Assembly (NCBI GenBank): GCA_023055425.1
Contig: JALGPY010000001.1
Location: 31,733,001 to 31,797,000 of the forward strand
Direction: 5' to 3'
DNA: 64,000 nt
From: Linanthus parryae
Taxonomy: Eukaryota > Streptophyta > Magnoliopsida > Ericales > Polemoniaceae
Both the position numbers and the translations under genes were made by a program. The notes beneath the pieces are model-generated. The model was given only the letters and a program-made list of their open reading frames with translations. It made no database searches and had not been told where the DNA came from. Positions 21,690 to 32,551 of this stretch are shown piece by piece; the stretch's first letter is position 1; each line of letters starts with the position of its first letter.

Positions 21690-23974
21690 CTTTCATTAAT
21701 TGTCACCTGGAACCCCAACTCTTATAAAATTACCATTTCTACTACACAAATTCCTATCCTTTACTACAGTAACCTCAAACAAAGAAGAAACACCACCTAA
21801 CCTATCACTTTCAAACAAAATAACTTTTCCAAGAACATCTGCAGCAGCATTTGCTTCTCTAGCAATCTATTTGAAGGACCAGTTCAGATTTGCCAAAGCC
21901 ATCTTGATGTCTTGATAATATTGCAAATTTCCCAGCTCTTCTTTCCTTCCACAATGTGGGACACCATTTTCTGATTATCAGACTCAAACCAGATTTTCCC
22001 ATAATTTTTATTCTGCAACTTCCACACTGCCTGTCTCATTGCCAATGTTTCAGCCACTAGAGCTGAATCAGGTTCTTCAAAACTCCACCCTTTTTCCAGA
22101 ACAAAGCCTTCACTATCCCTCAACACCCAAGTAGAGCAGCTCTTCTTTGTGTTCATACACCAGGTCGCATCCACATTGCATTTAACATCTCCTAATGGAG
22201 GTGGGTGCCATTTCACATCCTTCTTTGTCTTCATTACCTGGATTGAAGAGATCTAAGTCTTTTCCTCCTTACAGACAGTCTTCTTCCACCACCAGAAGTT
22301 CTCATTTCACTTATAACAGCTATCTTAGGATCTAGACTTTTGTGCTCAAAGATAGCCTCATTTCTGCACTTCCAGATCATACATAAACCCATAAAGAAAA
22401 GGCAATCAGCTAACCACATTTTTAAACTACCAATGTTCATAATCTGGTTTGGATTTAACAGACCTAACCCAAACCAAAAAGGTTTGACCCAAGAACAATG
22501 TAAGAAACAGTGCTCCACATATTCAAACTCCTCATTGCATATAGAACACAAAGGGTCTCTCTTGCACTTTCTTTTTGCCAGATTTAAATTGACTGGAACT
22601 GCATCAGAACATAATTTCCAACAACAAAAAAAATTCACTCTAGGAATTAATTAAGATACCCACAACCATTTCCAGAAGCTCTTCTCAAAACTGAAAGAAG
22701 TAGAAGGCTTACTTTTCTTTTGATGTAGGGTACCGTTTGGCTTATACTTAAACAAACTGGCCACCTTCAAACCAGATTTTACAGAATACTCCCTTGAGCT
22801 CTCCAGAGGCCAAACAATAGAATCACAAAGATTATTCCAACTTAGTGGAATTCTCAAGATTGCTGCAGCTTCATCTACAGGGAAGATGCTCTTCACAAGA
22901 GACACATTTCACCTTCTTGAGTCCTTGTTGCAGAGAGTCAACTCTCATATTATCATTCAACTTTGCACTAGGTTTGATTTTTATATCTGGAATACTAGGA
23001 ACCTACACATCATTAAGCATACTCACATTTTCTCCATTTCCAATAAGCCAACAAGCTTCTTTCACAAAAAGTTGTCTTCCCACCAGAATGCTGCTCCAAA
23101 CCCAAGCAGGGTTGGAACCTTTGCTTGCTTTAAGAAAATCACCTTGAGGGAAATGTTTTGGTTTTAAGACTTTTTCCATAATAGACTATGGCCGCTTCAA
23201 AATTCTCCAGCTCTATTTAGCTAACAGAGCTACATTGAACTCCCTCACATCTATAAAACCCAAACCACCTTGATGCTTGTGAGAAGCTACTTTCTCCCAA
23301 TTTACCCAGTTCAGCTTTTTCTCATTATCATTTTCACCCCGCCAGAAACTTCTAATGAGCTAAGCAATCTTCTTGCACACAGATAAGGGGAACTCCACAC
23401 ATGACATTGCATAGCAAGGAATTGCTAATGCAATAGCCTTCAAAATTACTCATCTGCCTGCAAAGGATAAGCATTTCCTTCTCCACCCTTGTAAAATTTC
23501 ATTTATCCTTTGAATGATGTAGTTAAGAGTCTGTGATTTGGATTTACCCCAAAAGATAGGGAGACCCAAATACTTCACATTTCTATCAAGAGCAGGAATT
23601 CCACAAAGATCTGTAATACTTATCTTTATATCTTCTCTTTTATTGGGAGAAAACAAAATACCAAACTTGTGAAAGTTTATCTCCATCCCTGTAGCATCAC
23701 CAAAATCTTTTAAGAATTCAAGAAAAACACAAACTTCTTCTTTTTTGGCTTGAAGAAAAATTAGGGAATCATCAGCAAAAAGCAAATGGTTCAGAAAGCA
23801 CCTATTTCTTGAGATGGACACACCCTTAATAATTATGTTATCTGCAGCCTCCCTCATCGTAGCTGAAAAGGCTTCCATAATTATCACAAACAAATAAGGG
23901 GACAAGGGGTCGCCTTGTCTTAAACCCCTCTTTGGCTTAATCACTTCTGAATCAACACCATCTAACTGCAAAAA
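21690..23974 (-). pseudogene. LINE ORF2 fragment: RT, zf-RVT, RNase H
   Basis: Reading leftward, the reverse transcriptase palm motifs RGLRQGDPLSPYLFV (about 23900) and FADDSLIF (about 23765) are clear, followed by the C-terminal RT region to about 23000. A zf-RVT domain (CWKLCSDAVPVN, then CSICNEEFEYVEHCFLHC, about 22500-22620) and an RVT_3 type RNase H (KCNVDATW, then WFESDNQ, then REANAAADVL, about 21790-22200) follow. Stops and frameshifts occur in several places, for example near 22880, at about 22650, and before the last RNase H motif. The endonuclease and the N-terminal RT are missing by 5' truncation, typical for target-primed insertion. Confidence 0.9.
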
Positions 23975-23993
23975 TAAAAATAAAGAACTTTTA

Positions 23994-24796
23994 CTGTTCA
24001 TTTTTTTTTGAATAGATTCATATTTATATTGAGCATCTTCAATAAGATATTGTAAATGGCGGTTATCTTTATAATATAAAGAAGATGTTAAAAATGTCGT
24101 CTCTAATGAGTTTTTATTCCGCGATTTATTTTAGCAGATAGTTATCTCGATCTCTACTTTTGAAGAATCGTGAGATTGATAGTTAAATTTTTTTGTGTCT
24201 ATCTCTCTCATCCTTTTATGTTTTATTTTTATTTACTTTCTACCTACAAGAACTACACTGTAGCTAACTTTTACATATTAGCATTGCAGATCACATGAAT
24301 TTTATTGAATATTTAAAATAAATAATAAAAATTTTAATTACATTGTACATAATTTTTAATAACTAGCATTGGAGTGATTGTTTAACAAAAAAATTATACA
24401 TATACATAGTCACCATTCGATTAGCCTTACATTACGAGGTTAGTTTTGTGATGAACAATGGATAAAAGAAAATGGGGAAAAGTCCCACGGGTTATCGAAG
24501 TGTTGTCCCCTGTATAACAAAATTCAATTGTGTAACTCTTGCAAGTCAAAATGATCTCACACAATTGGTGTAAAGTGAAATCCAGTATGCTCTTGCCCTT
24601 GGGCCGTATTTGGGTGTCTTCTCAGGAGTCTTAAGTTCTAACGTGTGAGTATTTTAAGGGTTGTTTGTTAGCACTATCAAGTGTGAGTCTCTCAATCGAA
24701 CTTTTCTCGTAATGATTTATTTTCCGGTAAGATTTGCCAGTTATTCGTAGCAGAAGTAAGTTCACACATCAGCAAAGAAAAAAAAATGTTCTCTCT
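23994..24796. other. Unassigned AT-rich DNA
   Basis: No coding signal, LTR ends or inverted repeats recognised. It separates the LINE from the MULE/hAT-like element. Confidence 0.4.
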
Positions 24797-25207
24797 TGGC
24801 AAAATTGCATCGATGGTACACATAGTTTGTTTTGGTGCGATTTTAGTACTCATACTTCTAAATCAAGCATCCATAGTACCCATAGTTTGATTTTGTCTGT
24901 TTGTTTTCAGAAAAATTAGTCATGTGTGTGGCATGTGACCTTTTCGGAGGGCACTATAATATTTACCACACCCTCCACCTCCGAAAAATCACAATTTGAG
25001 GGAGAAGACGACTTTGATTCGCCATGTACACTCCTTTGGTCTTTGATGGTCTACTTTGTTTTTAGAGAGAGATAGATCTTCAGTCGCTTAATTTGAGTGT
25101 GGTTTGTTTGTTTTATTAGTGGTGGTTTGCTACCTAAACCCAGATTCCGGCAAACGGTTGGAATCACTCATTCTCGACATCGATTTAGGCAACAACAAAT
25201 CTCCCAT

Positions 25208-25367
25208 GATAAATGCTAGGTAACTCACCAATATCTCTCACTCATCTCCCACATTCCTTCTACACATATGCAATCATAGTAAATGAATATTCATGTTGCC
25301 ATTTTTACATTTGGGTGAGAGATGAGAGAGAGATATTGGTGGGTTCTCTAGCATTTCTCAATCCCCC
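25208..25367. mobile_element. Small hairpin MITE candidate
   Basis: Left arm AAATGCTAGGTAACTCACCA and reversed right arm AAATGCTAGAGAACCCACCA continue as AATATCTCTC on both sides, giving about 40-bp inverted repeats around an AT-rich centre of roughly 75 bp. No clear target duplication. Confidence 0.55.
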
Positions 25368-25415
25368 ATAGCTCGATCCCGATTCAACACCCTTTAGAAA
25401 CCCCAAATTCAACCC

Positions 25416-25832
25416 TGTTAAGACGCAGCGGATGAACCCGGGTATCAAGCAAGAACGATAACAAAATATAAAGAACGAGAGCTAAGAAGTTTAACGTGGA
25501 TCAGTAGTTTTAATACTAGCTACTACACAACCCGAACCCGATTTATTGAGAGAAATAAAACCCGAAACCCAATTACAACGATGAACACACACACACGAAA
25601 GATGGACTCTCAAACTAATGGCTTTGAGACCTCTCTGTCGTGCATATGATCCTCTGTGTTGTTCCTGACCCATTACAAAAACAAAAAAGCAATTCCTATA
25701 TATAGTACCACTTCCAAAGCTATTCACTGCCCCTGAAGAATGAATTTGACTTTTGACTAAGATTTGCTTCCTTATTTGTTTTGCTTGGACCAAAAGCAAT
25801 TCCCAAGATGATTCCAAGTCAAAACTTCAACA
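25416..25832 (-). repeat. 3' LTR of the gag-only Copia
   Basis: On the plus strand it runs TGTTAAGACGCAGCGG to AAAACTTCAACA. The polypurine tract on the minus strand lies immediately to its right. Confidence 0.93.
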
Positions 25833-26242
25833 AATCTCCACCTTGACTTGACTCATCTCAGCAACCCTGATCCAGAACTGATGCTTCTCTCGAACCTGAA
25901 ACAGATGCGTCTCCCTGAATCTGAAACGAGCACGCCTCCACCTAGAACCAGACTCGAATACATTCACTGAGAAAGCAGGACCGAATGTATTATCAATGCG
26001 CTCCAAACAGCGCCAGAACCAGTGCACCATGACAAGTACTCAGATGTCGTCCAGACCAGATACACCGACGACGAGTGCCACAAATTGTCATCCCAGATGC
26101 GCCCCGTATGCCACAGATGCGCCCGAAACCCTAGTGCGCGCCATAAATCTTTTTGCGCCTAGAACAAGAACCCGATTCGCATGCCAGAAATCTCACGCGC
26201 CAGATGCTCCATGGAAGGAGCCCAGAATCGCCCCCAAGGGGC
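25833..26242 (-). other. Deletion-scar region of the gag-only Copia
   Basis: This 0.4-kb segment between the gag stop and the polypurine tract has no recognisable pol domain. It is what remains where pol would normally be. Confidence 0.6.
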
Positions 26243-27016
26243 TCAGAGAAGAAGGTCGTCCTCGGAGGAGGTCCCTCCACCTAGAACCAGATTCGTTTGG
26301 TTCTTCTTGGGACACTCCCTTTTCCAGTGACCTTTCTCCTTGCAGTAGGCACAAACGCCCTGTGGTAAGCTGGATCCTGCAAACCTCTTGTATCCCTTAC
26401 CTTTTCCTGCTTTGACCATTAAACCAGACGCATAATGGTCACCTGAACCCTGTCCTGCAGCCTTGTGCCTCATACTCCTGGTGTGAAGAGCAGATCTAAC
26501 CTCTTCTAGGGTTATCGTATCTTTCCCACCAATGAAAGATTGCACGAAACCCTCGTACGATGGAGGCAGCGACACCAACAGAATTAAGGTCGCATCCTCA
26601 TCACTTATTTTCTCCTCACTATTACGCAATTCAAGCAGAATAGTATTTTGAACATCTAAGTGATCACTAATTTGCGTACCTTCAGGCATTCGCAACCCGA
26701 ATAGACGTTGCTTGAGCATCAACTTGTTTGTCACAGATTTCTTCATGTAGAGCTCCTCCAACTTGACCCACAAAGCAGCCGCCTTCTCCTGGTCTGCGGC
26801 ACCGGTGATCACGTCGTCCGTCAGACACAACATGATAGTTGCGTGCGCCTTCTCCTCCATCTTCAGATACGCCGATGTGGACGTGTCCACGCTGCCCTTG
26901 TTGGACGCCAAAGGCAGCCACAGATCGTCGCGTTTCAACAACGCCTTCATCTTGATCTGCCATAGACTAGAACTATTTCTCCCACTGAACTTCTCGATCT
27001 TCATAGTACCTAACAT
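26243..27016 (-). CDS. gag: Copia Gag protein, intact ORF
   Basis: A 257-codon ORF starting at the ATG ending at 27016. Residues 1-20 contain MKIEKFSGRNSSSLWQIKM, the start of a UBN2-type capsid domain that extends to about 190 (LKQRLFGLRM, then LLVSLPPSYEGF). A basic GKGKGYKRF linker precedes a perfect CCHC knuckle, CAYCKEKGHWKREC, near residues 222-235. The ORF ends in an acidic EDDLLL. Gag packages retrotransposon RNA into virus-like particles. The frame is open although the element lacks pol, which suggests either recent loss or selection; if expressed it could co-assemble with an autonomous relative. Confidence 0.88.
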   Translation of the reverse strand: MLGTMKIEKFSGRNSSSLWQIKMKALLKRDDLWLPLASNKGSVDTSTSAYLKMEEKAHATIMLCLTDDVITGAADQEKAAALWVKLEELYMKKSVTNKLMLKQRLFGLRMPEGTQISDHLDVQNTILLELRNSEEKISDEDATLILLVSLPPSYEGFVQSFIGGKDTITLEEVRSALHTRSMRHKAAGQGSGDHYASGLMVKAGKGKGYKRFAGSSLPQGVCAYCKEKGHWKRECPKKNQTNLVLGGGTSSEDDLLL

Positions 27017-27062
27017 TGTTTCTTCTTGAAACCCTAACCTGACCCGAGCTCTGATATCAGTT

Positions 27063-27480
27063 TGTTAAGACGCAGCGGATGAATCCGGGTATCAAGCAAG
27101 AACGATAACAAAATATAAAGAACGAGAGACAAGAAGTTTAACGTGGATCACTAGTTTTAATACTAGCTACTCCACAACCCGAATCCGATTTATTGAGATA
27201 AACAAAACTCGAAAACCCAATTACAACGATGAACACACACACAAGAAAGATGGACTCTCAAACTAATGGCTTTGAGTCCTCTCTGTCGTGCATGTGATCC
27301 TCTGTGTTGTTCCTGACCCATTACAAAAACAAAAAATCAATTCCTATATATAGTACCACTGCCAAAACTATTCACTGCCCCTGAAGAAGGAATTTTACTT
27401 TTGATTAAGATTTGCTTCCTTATTTGTTTTGCTTGGACCAAAAGCAATTCCCAAGATGATTCCAAGTCAAAACTTCAACA
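27063..27480 (-). repeat. 5' LTR of the gag-only Copia
   Basis: The 418-bp partner of 25416-25832, followed by the second copy of the aaccc duplication. Confidence 0.93.
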
Positions 27481-27650
27481 AACCCAAAACTGAACACTAA
27501 CACAAATCCAACTCAATCCACACTATTATTCAACACCTCCATCAAACACATCATCGAGCGAAATTGTCGTGTTCAGCATCAGATGCTAACCATTGAACGC
27601 GTTGCCTCGACCTCCTTCTACCTCAATCTCTCAGCCTAAACCCACAAATA

Positions 27651-27709
<59 letters not shown>
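27651..27709. repeat. (GA)n microsatellite
   Basis: An almost pure GA/AG run interrupted once by GC. It creates serine/leucine open frames on the minus strand that are not genes. Confidence 0.9.
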
Positions 27710-27712
<3 letters not shown>

Positions 27713-27881
27713 GGCAGATATTGGCGGAGACTTGAATAATATAGATTGGAGGAGAGTCTGATTGAGAAAGAAAAAGAGCAGAGTCCGAGAGAGCAGAAAT
27801 CGGATTGAGAGAGTTGATGGGCATAGATTCGTAATAGAGGCAGAAAGAGAGAGAACATTTTTCATTGTCTTAGTCATCATA

Positions 27882-28897
27882 GGCTAAATTTCACCGGAGG
27901 TACCTATATTTTGCAAAATCGAGCAAGTGGGTAGCTAAATTTCAAAATCGAGCACCACAGGTCCCAAATTTTGATTTTTGAGCAAGTCGGTACCCTTCCG
28001 CTAACTTTCCGTTAATATTGGACGGAAAATTATAAAAGACTTTTGTACCCCTTATTTTCACCTCCAACTATTTAAAAATACAAGTTTTACGCAAAAAATC
28101 TAAAAGAAAGTTCAAAAAAATAAAATTTAATTTAATAATTTGATATTTGTAAGATAATGCAATATATTTCATCAAAATTATATATTTTTACATCATTTCA
28201 AGATGTGAAATATATTTTTATTAACATATATTCGTCAATCTTAAAGTCTTTAACTTTTTTTAACATTATTTTAGAAAAAACTCAAAACTTCACAATTTTA
28301 CATGTATTATTTTTTAATAAAACAATAACATACAAGTATCGTTGTGCATTTTAACAACTAACACAAGAGTTGACACCTGACATTCTTGAGTAGTTTTTTT
28401 TATTATAATGATTTTTATTTTCATGCAAATGTAACATAGACTATTGTATAAAAATATACAAAGATACTTGGATGTTATTATTTTCTTAAAGATTACATGT
28501 GAAATTATGCAATTTGAGATTTTTTTTGAACACTATTAAAAAAAGTTATAGACTTTAAGATTGACGGATATGTGTTAATGAAAACATATTTCATATCTTG
28601 AATTGATGTAAAAAGATGTAATTTTGATAAAATATAATGCATTATCTTACATATATCACATTATTAAATTATTATTTTTTTAACTTTTTTAATTTTTTAG
28701 TAAAACTTGTATTTAAAAAAAATAGAGGTGAAAATAAGTGGTACAGAAGCCTTTTAATAATTTTATGTCCAATATTAACGGAAAGTTAACGGAAGGGTAC
28801 CCACTTGCTCAAAAATCCAAAATTTGAGACATGTGCTCGATTTTGAAAACCACTTGCTCGATTGGCAAAATTTGGGTACCTCCGGTGCAATTCAGTC
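27882..28897. mobile_element. 1-kb foldback element
   Basis: Both halves are long imperfect inverted copies. The left end GGCTAAATTTCACCGGAGGT matches the reversed right end GACTGAATTGCACCGGAGGT, and inner matches such as TCAATCTTAAAGTC continue to a centre near 28350-28480. No ORF. No target duplication is clear, so boundaries are set by the ends of the inverted repeat. Likely a MULE-type or foldback non-autonomous element. Confidence 0.75.
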
Positions 28898-29160
28898 TTT
28901 TTTTCCTTTCAGAAAAATGGTTCCTACTTTATCCTATAGTGCCCTCTAAAAAGAGTCATGTGCTACCCACGTGATTAATTCCGTCCAAAATATAAACGGC
29001 TGTCACGAATGGGTACTACGGGTTCAACAAAATGGAACTACGGGTATTATGAATGCTTGGTTTAGAATTGTGGGTATTAAATCACACCAAAAATAAACTA
29101 TGGGTACCACTAATACAATTTTACCATTCTCTCTAAGATTGGGGTGTATATTTTCTTATT

Positions 29161-29248
29161 TTTTTTAGAATTACATCATATATCCGGTTTGAATTTGGAT
29201 TCTCATGCATGAGTTTCAAACACTCTATCACTGAGCTAGTCATTTGCT
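29161..29248 (-). mobile_element. tRNA-derived SINE fragment
   Basis: Flanked by a perfect 14-bp duplication tatattttcttatt (29147-29160 and 29249-29262). On the minus strand it begins AGCAAATGACTAGCTCAGTG, an A-box-like tRNA start, has a weak B-box (AAATTCAAACC) and ends in an A-rich tail. Short and diverged. Confidence 0.7.
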
Positions 29249-29445
29249 TATATTTTCTTATTCTTTTAAGGTGAAAAAAGATTCCTATAAATGTGAAAAA
29301 ATAGGAATGAAATAAGAAAGCGAAACACTGTTACTCCTATTGCGAAAACTGATATCTTATTGACCGTTAGTACCGTATGCAACTCGCGTCATAAGAAAAA
29401 GTAATTAAAATATTCTTTCTAGGATGGGGGTGTATATTTTATTTA

Positions 29446-29786
29446 GGCCCCGCTTTTCTTTATCTAAATTTAGACGACTTTTTGTTTTTTTCTAAAAAAA
29501 ATAAAAATGTTGTTTACTTTTTGCCTAATAAATTTTCTAAAAAGTTTTAGTTACCTTTTTAGTAGAAAAGTTTGTTTACTTAACTTCTACTTTATCTTCT
29601 AAAAAGTAATTTTAAATAGTAAAAAGATAAAAAAGTTGAAGTTAGAAATAACTGGCTTTTTTTAATTTTATAAAAAGTTAAAAAAGTTAGCCGACATAAA
29701 TGTTAACGAAAATGACTTGATAAAAACTTTTTTTACGACTTAAAAAAAGATAAAAATTCGACTAAATTTAGATAGAAAGCGGAGCC
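29446..29786. mobile_element. Tourist-like MITE
   Basis: A 341-bp element with inverted ends GGCCCCGCTTTTCTTTATCT and, reversed, GGCTCCGCTTTCTATCT, continuing as AAATTTAG. It is flanked by the 3-bp duplication tta (29443-29445 and 29787-29789), as in PIF/Harbinger elements. No ORF. Confidence 0.75.
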
Positions 29787-31362
29787 TTAAATCATTTGAG
29801 GTGAAAAAAGAAAAAGAACACGAGTGAAAAACTGAAACACCGTCAAGCCGCATGTGAAAACTATTTATCAGCGGGACCATTGAACGGGGAAACCGTAAAC
29901 GTACCGGCATAGTATGCGGGGAAAATGGTGGCGCTGCCTAGCTATCATGCGGTTTCCTAAATTATCGACCGGGTGTTGTTATCATGGTAGTACCTCCTCA
30001 ATTTCACATTATAGTAGTACTCGTTGTTTACGTGGTTTGGGAAACACAAAACACAAGTAACCTCAATACATGTTCTTATGTTACCATTCCCAAGGCTCGA
30101 AAAGTTCCCCAAGACCAGGGATGCAAATTGCTTCACCCATGGACCCCACCCGCCACCCTGCTGCAGCCACTTGCACTCACAATAGAAAATCTTCCTATCT
30201 ACTGGTGTGAAAGTATCTGCTCACTATTCTAGGACTGCAAACGAGTCGAGTCGAGCCGCTATAGTGTCGTCAAAGAGTTAGTTTGATCAAATCTCGACTT
30301 GTGGAGTAAACATGTTAGGTATGAGCCGAGGCTAATGAGCTTGAAAGCTCGGCCTCGAACTCTTAAGAACCGGCTCAAATTGAGCTAACATGTGGGGGCA
30401 CTTCATATGTTTTCTTTTTTTATATTTTAGCTTTTGCTATTATTCACTTAGTCACTTTAACTCGGTAAATTGATTTAACTAAATAATATACGAATTTAAT
30501 AATTTTTTCATAGTGTTGTAGAGTAAATTGCATGTCTTTGCTATCCAAATCACCGTGTCAAGATGATCCGATTACGGATGAAAAAATTAAACCAGGAAAA
30601 AAGAAAGAAAACCGAAATTGTAGTACTTTGGTGAATCGGTACCATTTGATAATACCTTCAAGAGCTAACTTTAAATAGGAGCAGTAACTTATAAATTATG
30701 TCAGTCATATACAATTGCTTTTCAATATCCTTGAAGTAAACAACCACACTTGCTTTATGTTTCAGTCTGCATGTTCAGTTCCTTCCCGGTTTTTCTTCTC
30801 CTACTCTGCTCAAGCCCACAGTTTTATGTTGCTTAGTGGTATCTTTTTGAGGAAATGTTTTATGTTGCTTATTTGATAAGTTCAAAACACTCTCACATAA
30901 TAATATCTGTATATATATAATACCTTCGTTCATTCTCTCTGTCTTCGCACGACTTTCGAGGATCACTTTAACCCGATAATTTGGTCAAATGATATGAGAA
31001 TTTGTTAAATCTTTTTATGATGCTATGCATCATAGTCTTCATTTTATTCAATGTTAAATTTTCGAGTATAATATTTTGAGAATTTGTAGTGGAGATTATT
31101 TTATTAAAAAACTTAACTTATTATTTTTACATTTGAAATCATAACAGTTCTCTAAAAAAGATGTGTTGTTTCTAATAGTGACATATTCAGATATCTTATG
31201 TCCCTTCTGGTAAAGGTGTTTTAAGTGCCCCTTCATTCCTTATAAATTAGTCTTCTCTTTGAATGAACACTCAAATAAGTTCTTTAATGTCTCGCTTCTT
31301 GAATCGTCCTAATTTTTGAGAAGTCAAAAAGTGCAACATTCGTTCTTCTCCACTGTGGTAAG
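29787..31362. other. Unassigned DNA
   Basis: No credible gene. A stretch at about 30240-30390 is rich in GAGCCG/CTCGGC-type motifs (gagtcgagccg, gagccgagg, cggctcaa) and may be an old DNA-transposon remnant. The rest is AT-rich. Confidence 0.4.
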
Positions 31363-32216
31363 TGTCACAAGGTCGGATTTTAATCTCTAAAATCGGCTCT
31401 GCGCGGCAACCAAATTCTCAACTTGGTTCTGCCTTCTCTCACACACCAACGTGGTTAGAAATCGAGCAGGGCTTAGAATGAATACACAAGAGTTTACGAG
31501 AGTCATCCCAACTTTTATTTCTCAAATAAAAGAATCTCTCTCAAGCTCTTTCATGGAGTACAATTCGTCCTCCTCTCAACCTGCTGCAAAACAAGTGCAG
31601 AAACTAGCTATAAACTAGCGGCGGTTACCTCAATAACTATCCAGATCATGGACAAACCCATAATCTCCATTCTGCCCACTTTCTAGCCAACTACTTGCAC
31701 TAAAACATGTGCTACATCACTACAGAAACATAGCTACGAATTTAGTACATTACATGGCCTAAACAACTCAATAACGTGCTACAAGACTATGTAACACATC
31801 ACACACGACAAGTCTAGTGCACTAGCCCCGTATGCAACTCCGTTTATAATCTGGACTGAAGAATCTGTTGGAACAGAGAATTCTCGTCATCCTCGTTCCG
31901 TCGTCTTCGGGGCACAGCCACAGCAACACACGAACATGGACAATCTGGAATAAAATCGGGCAGCTGACAGAGGTAATAATATGTGCACAGTTAGCTCCAA
32001 ACCTGGCAGCGAACGTGCACGAGCAGCGAACCAATTCCAGCTTCCAACTGACGGCAACAACTTCGAACATCAGACCTTATCGTCGCCAAGCACGGATCAA
32101 AGTCACCAGCACTCAAGCTCAACAGATTGCAAAATGACCGGGCAGCGGCCGTCTACAAGCAACTCGTCTTGTCTCTAATAAGACTGTGTTGCACAACAAG
32201 CAACCAGACCAGAACA
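31363..32216 (-). repeat. 3' LTR of the outermost Gypsy element
   Basis: On the plus strand it starts TGTCACAAGGTCGG and ends near CCAGACCAGAACA. The start is confirmed by the matching second copy at 33865. The right end is inferred from a purine-rich stretch (GAAGAGAACTAA on the minus strand). Confidence 0.65.
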
Positions 32217-32217
32217 A

Positions 32218-32500
32218 TTAGTTCTCTTCGAGCGACTCAAGGACCACGATGTTGCTTTCTCTCGTAAGTACACCGAGACAACGTCCTAACTCGGTGCACC
32301 TTTCTTGTCTAAGGGACTCAGCGGTGTGACAAACATCCCGCCCCTCTTGAACACGACGTCCTCGTTGAGGCCAACTTAGAATCACAAGCCGCCTTTTCTT
32401 GCTCAACCAAATCTTCCCACAACAATGTTTTCTCGCTCGGAGTCATCTCAACAACCGGCTGTTCACGAGAAAGTGAAGCAGATTTTTCTCGCTTCTCATA
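32218..32500 (-). other. Interior between gag remnant and 3' LTR
   Basis: A 62-codon minus-strand frame (32218-32406) has no motif I recognise. It is probably the fused end of a deleted pol. Confidence 0.4.
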
Positions 32501-32551
32501 ACTCGTGGAATTCCCTTGCTCTTCTCAGACCAACAAATCAGCAAGCTTCTC

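Larger units (their letters stand above)
21507..23974 (-). mobile_element. 5'-truncated LINE with 19-bp target duplication
   Basis: A perfect 19-bp duplication (taaaaataaagaactttta) flanks the insertion at 21488-21506 and 23975-23993. The element is read leftward. It starts mid reverse transcriptase, continues through a zinc-binding region and an RNase H, then has a tRNA-like stretch (about 21595-21670) and ends in a T-rich tail on its own strand rather than poly(A). Confidence 0.9.
25416..27480 (-). mobile_element. Gag-only non-autonomous Ty1/copia element
   Basis: A complete 2,065-bp element with LTRs at 25416-25832 and 27063-27480 and a perfect 5-bp duplication aaccc (25411-25415 and 27481-27485). 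On the minus strand there are a primer site (TGATATCAGAGCTC, beside 27060), one gag ORF, and a polypurine tract (AAGGTGGAGATT, beside 25833). There is no protease, integrase or RT. This is the layout known as TR-GAG. The LTRs differ at about 18-20 sites by eye, so roughly 95-96% identical. Confidence 0.92.
24797..29126. mobile_element. MULE/hAT-like element with long inverted repeats
   Basis: The ends TGGCAAAATTG (24797) and, reversed, TGGTAAAATTG (29126) begin imperfect inverted repeats of about 170-200 bp (to about 24962 and from about 28920). The element is flanked by a perfect 8-bp duplication TTCTCTCT (24789-24796 and 29127-29134). Long inverted repeats favour a Mutator-like element; an 8-bp duplication also fits hAT. 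No transposase ORF is visible, so it is non-autonomous. About 0.85 kb of interior sequence (24963-25415 and 27486-27881) is not from the nested insertions and could be captured host sequence. Confidence 0.75.

Noticed and set aside
27623..27880. SLSLSL-rich minus-strand frames
   Set aside because: Artefacts of the (GA)n microsatellite.
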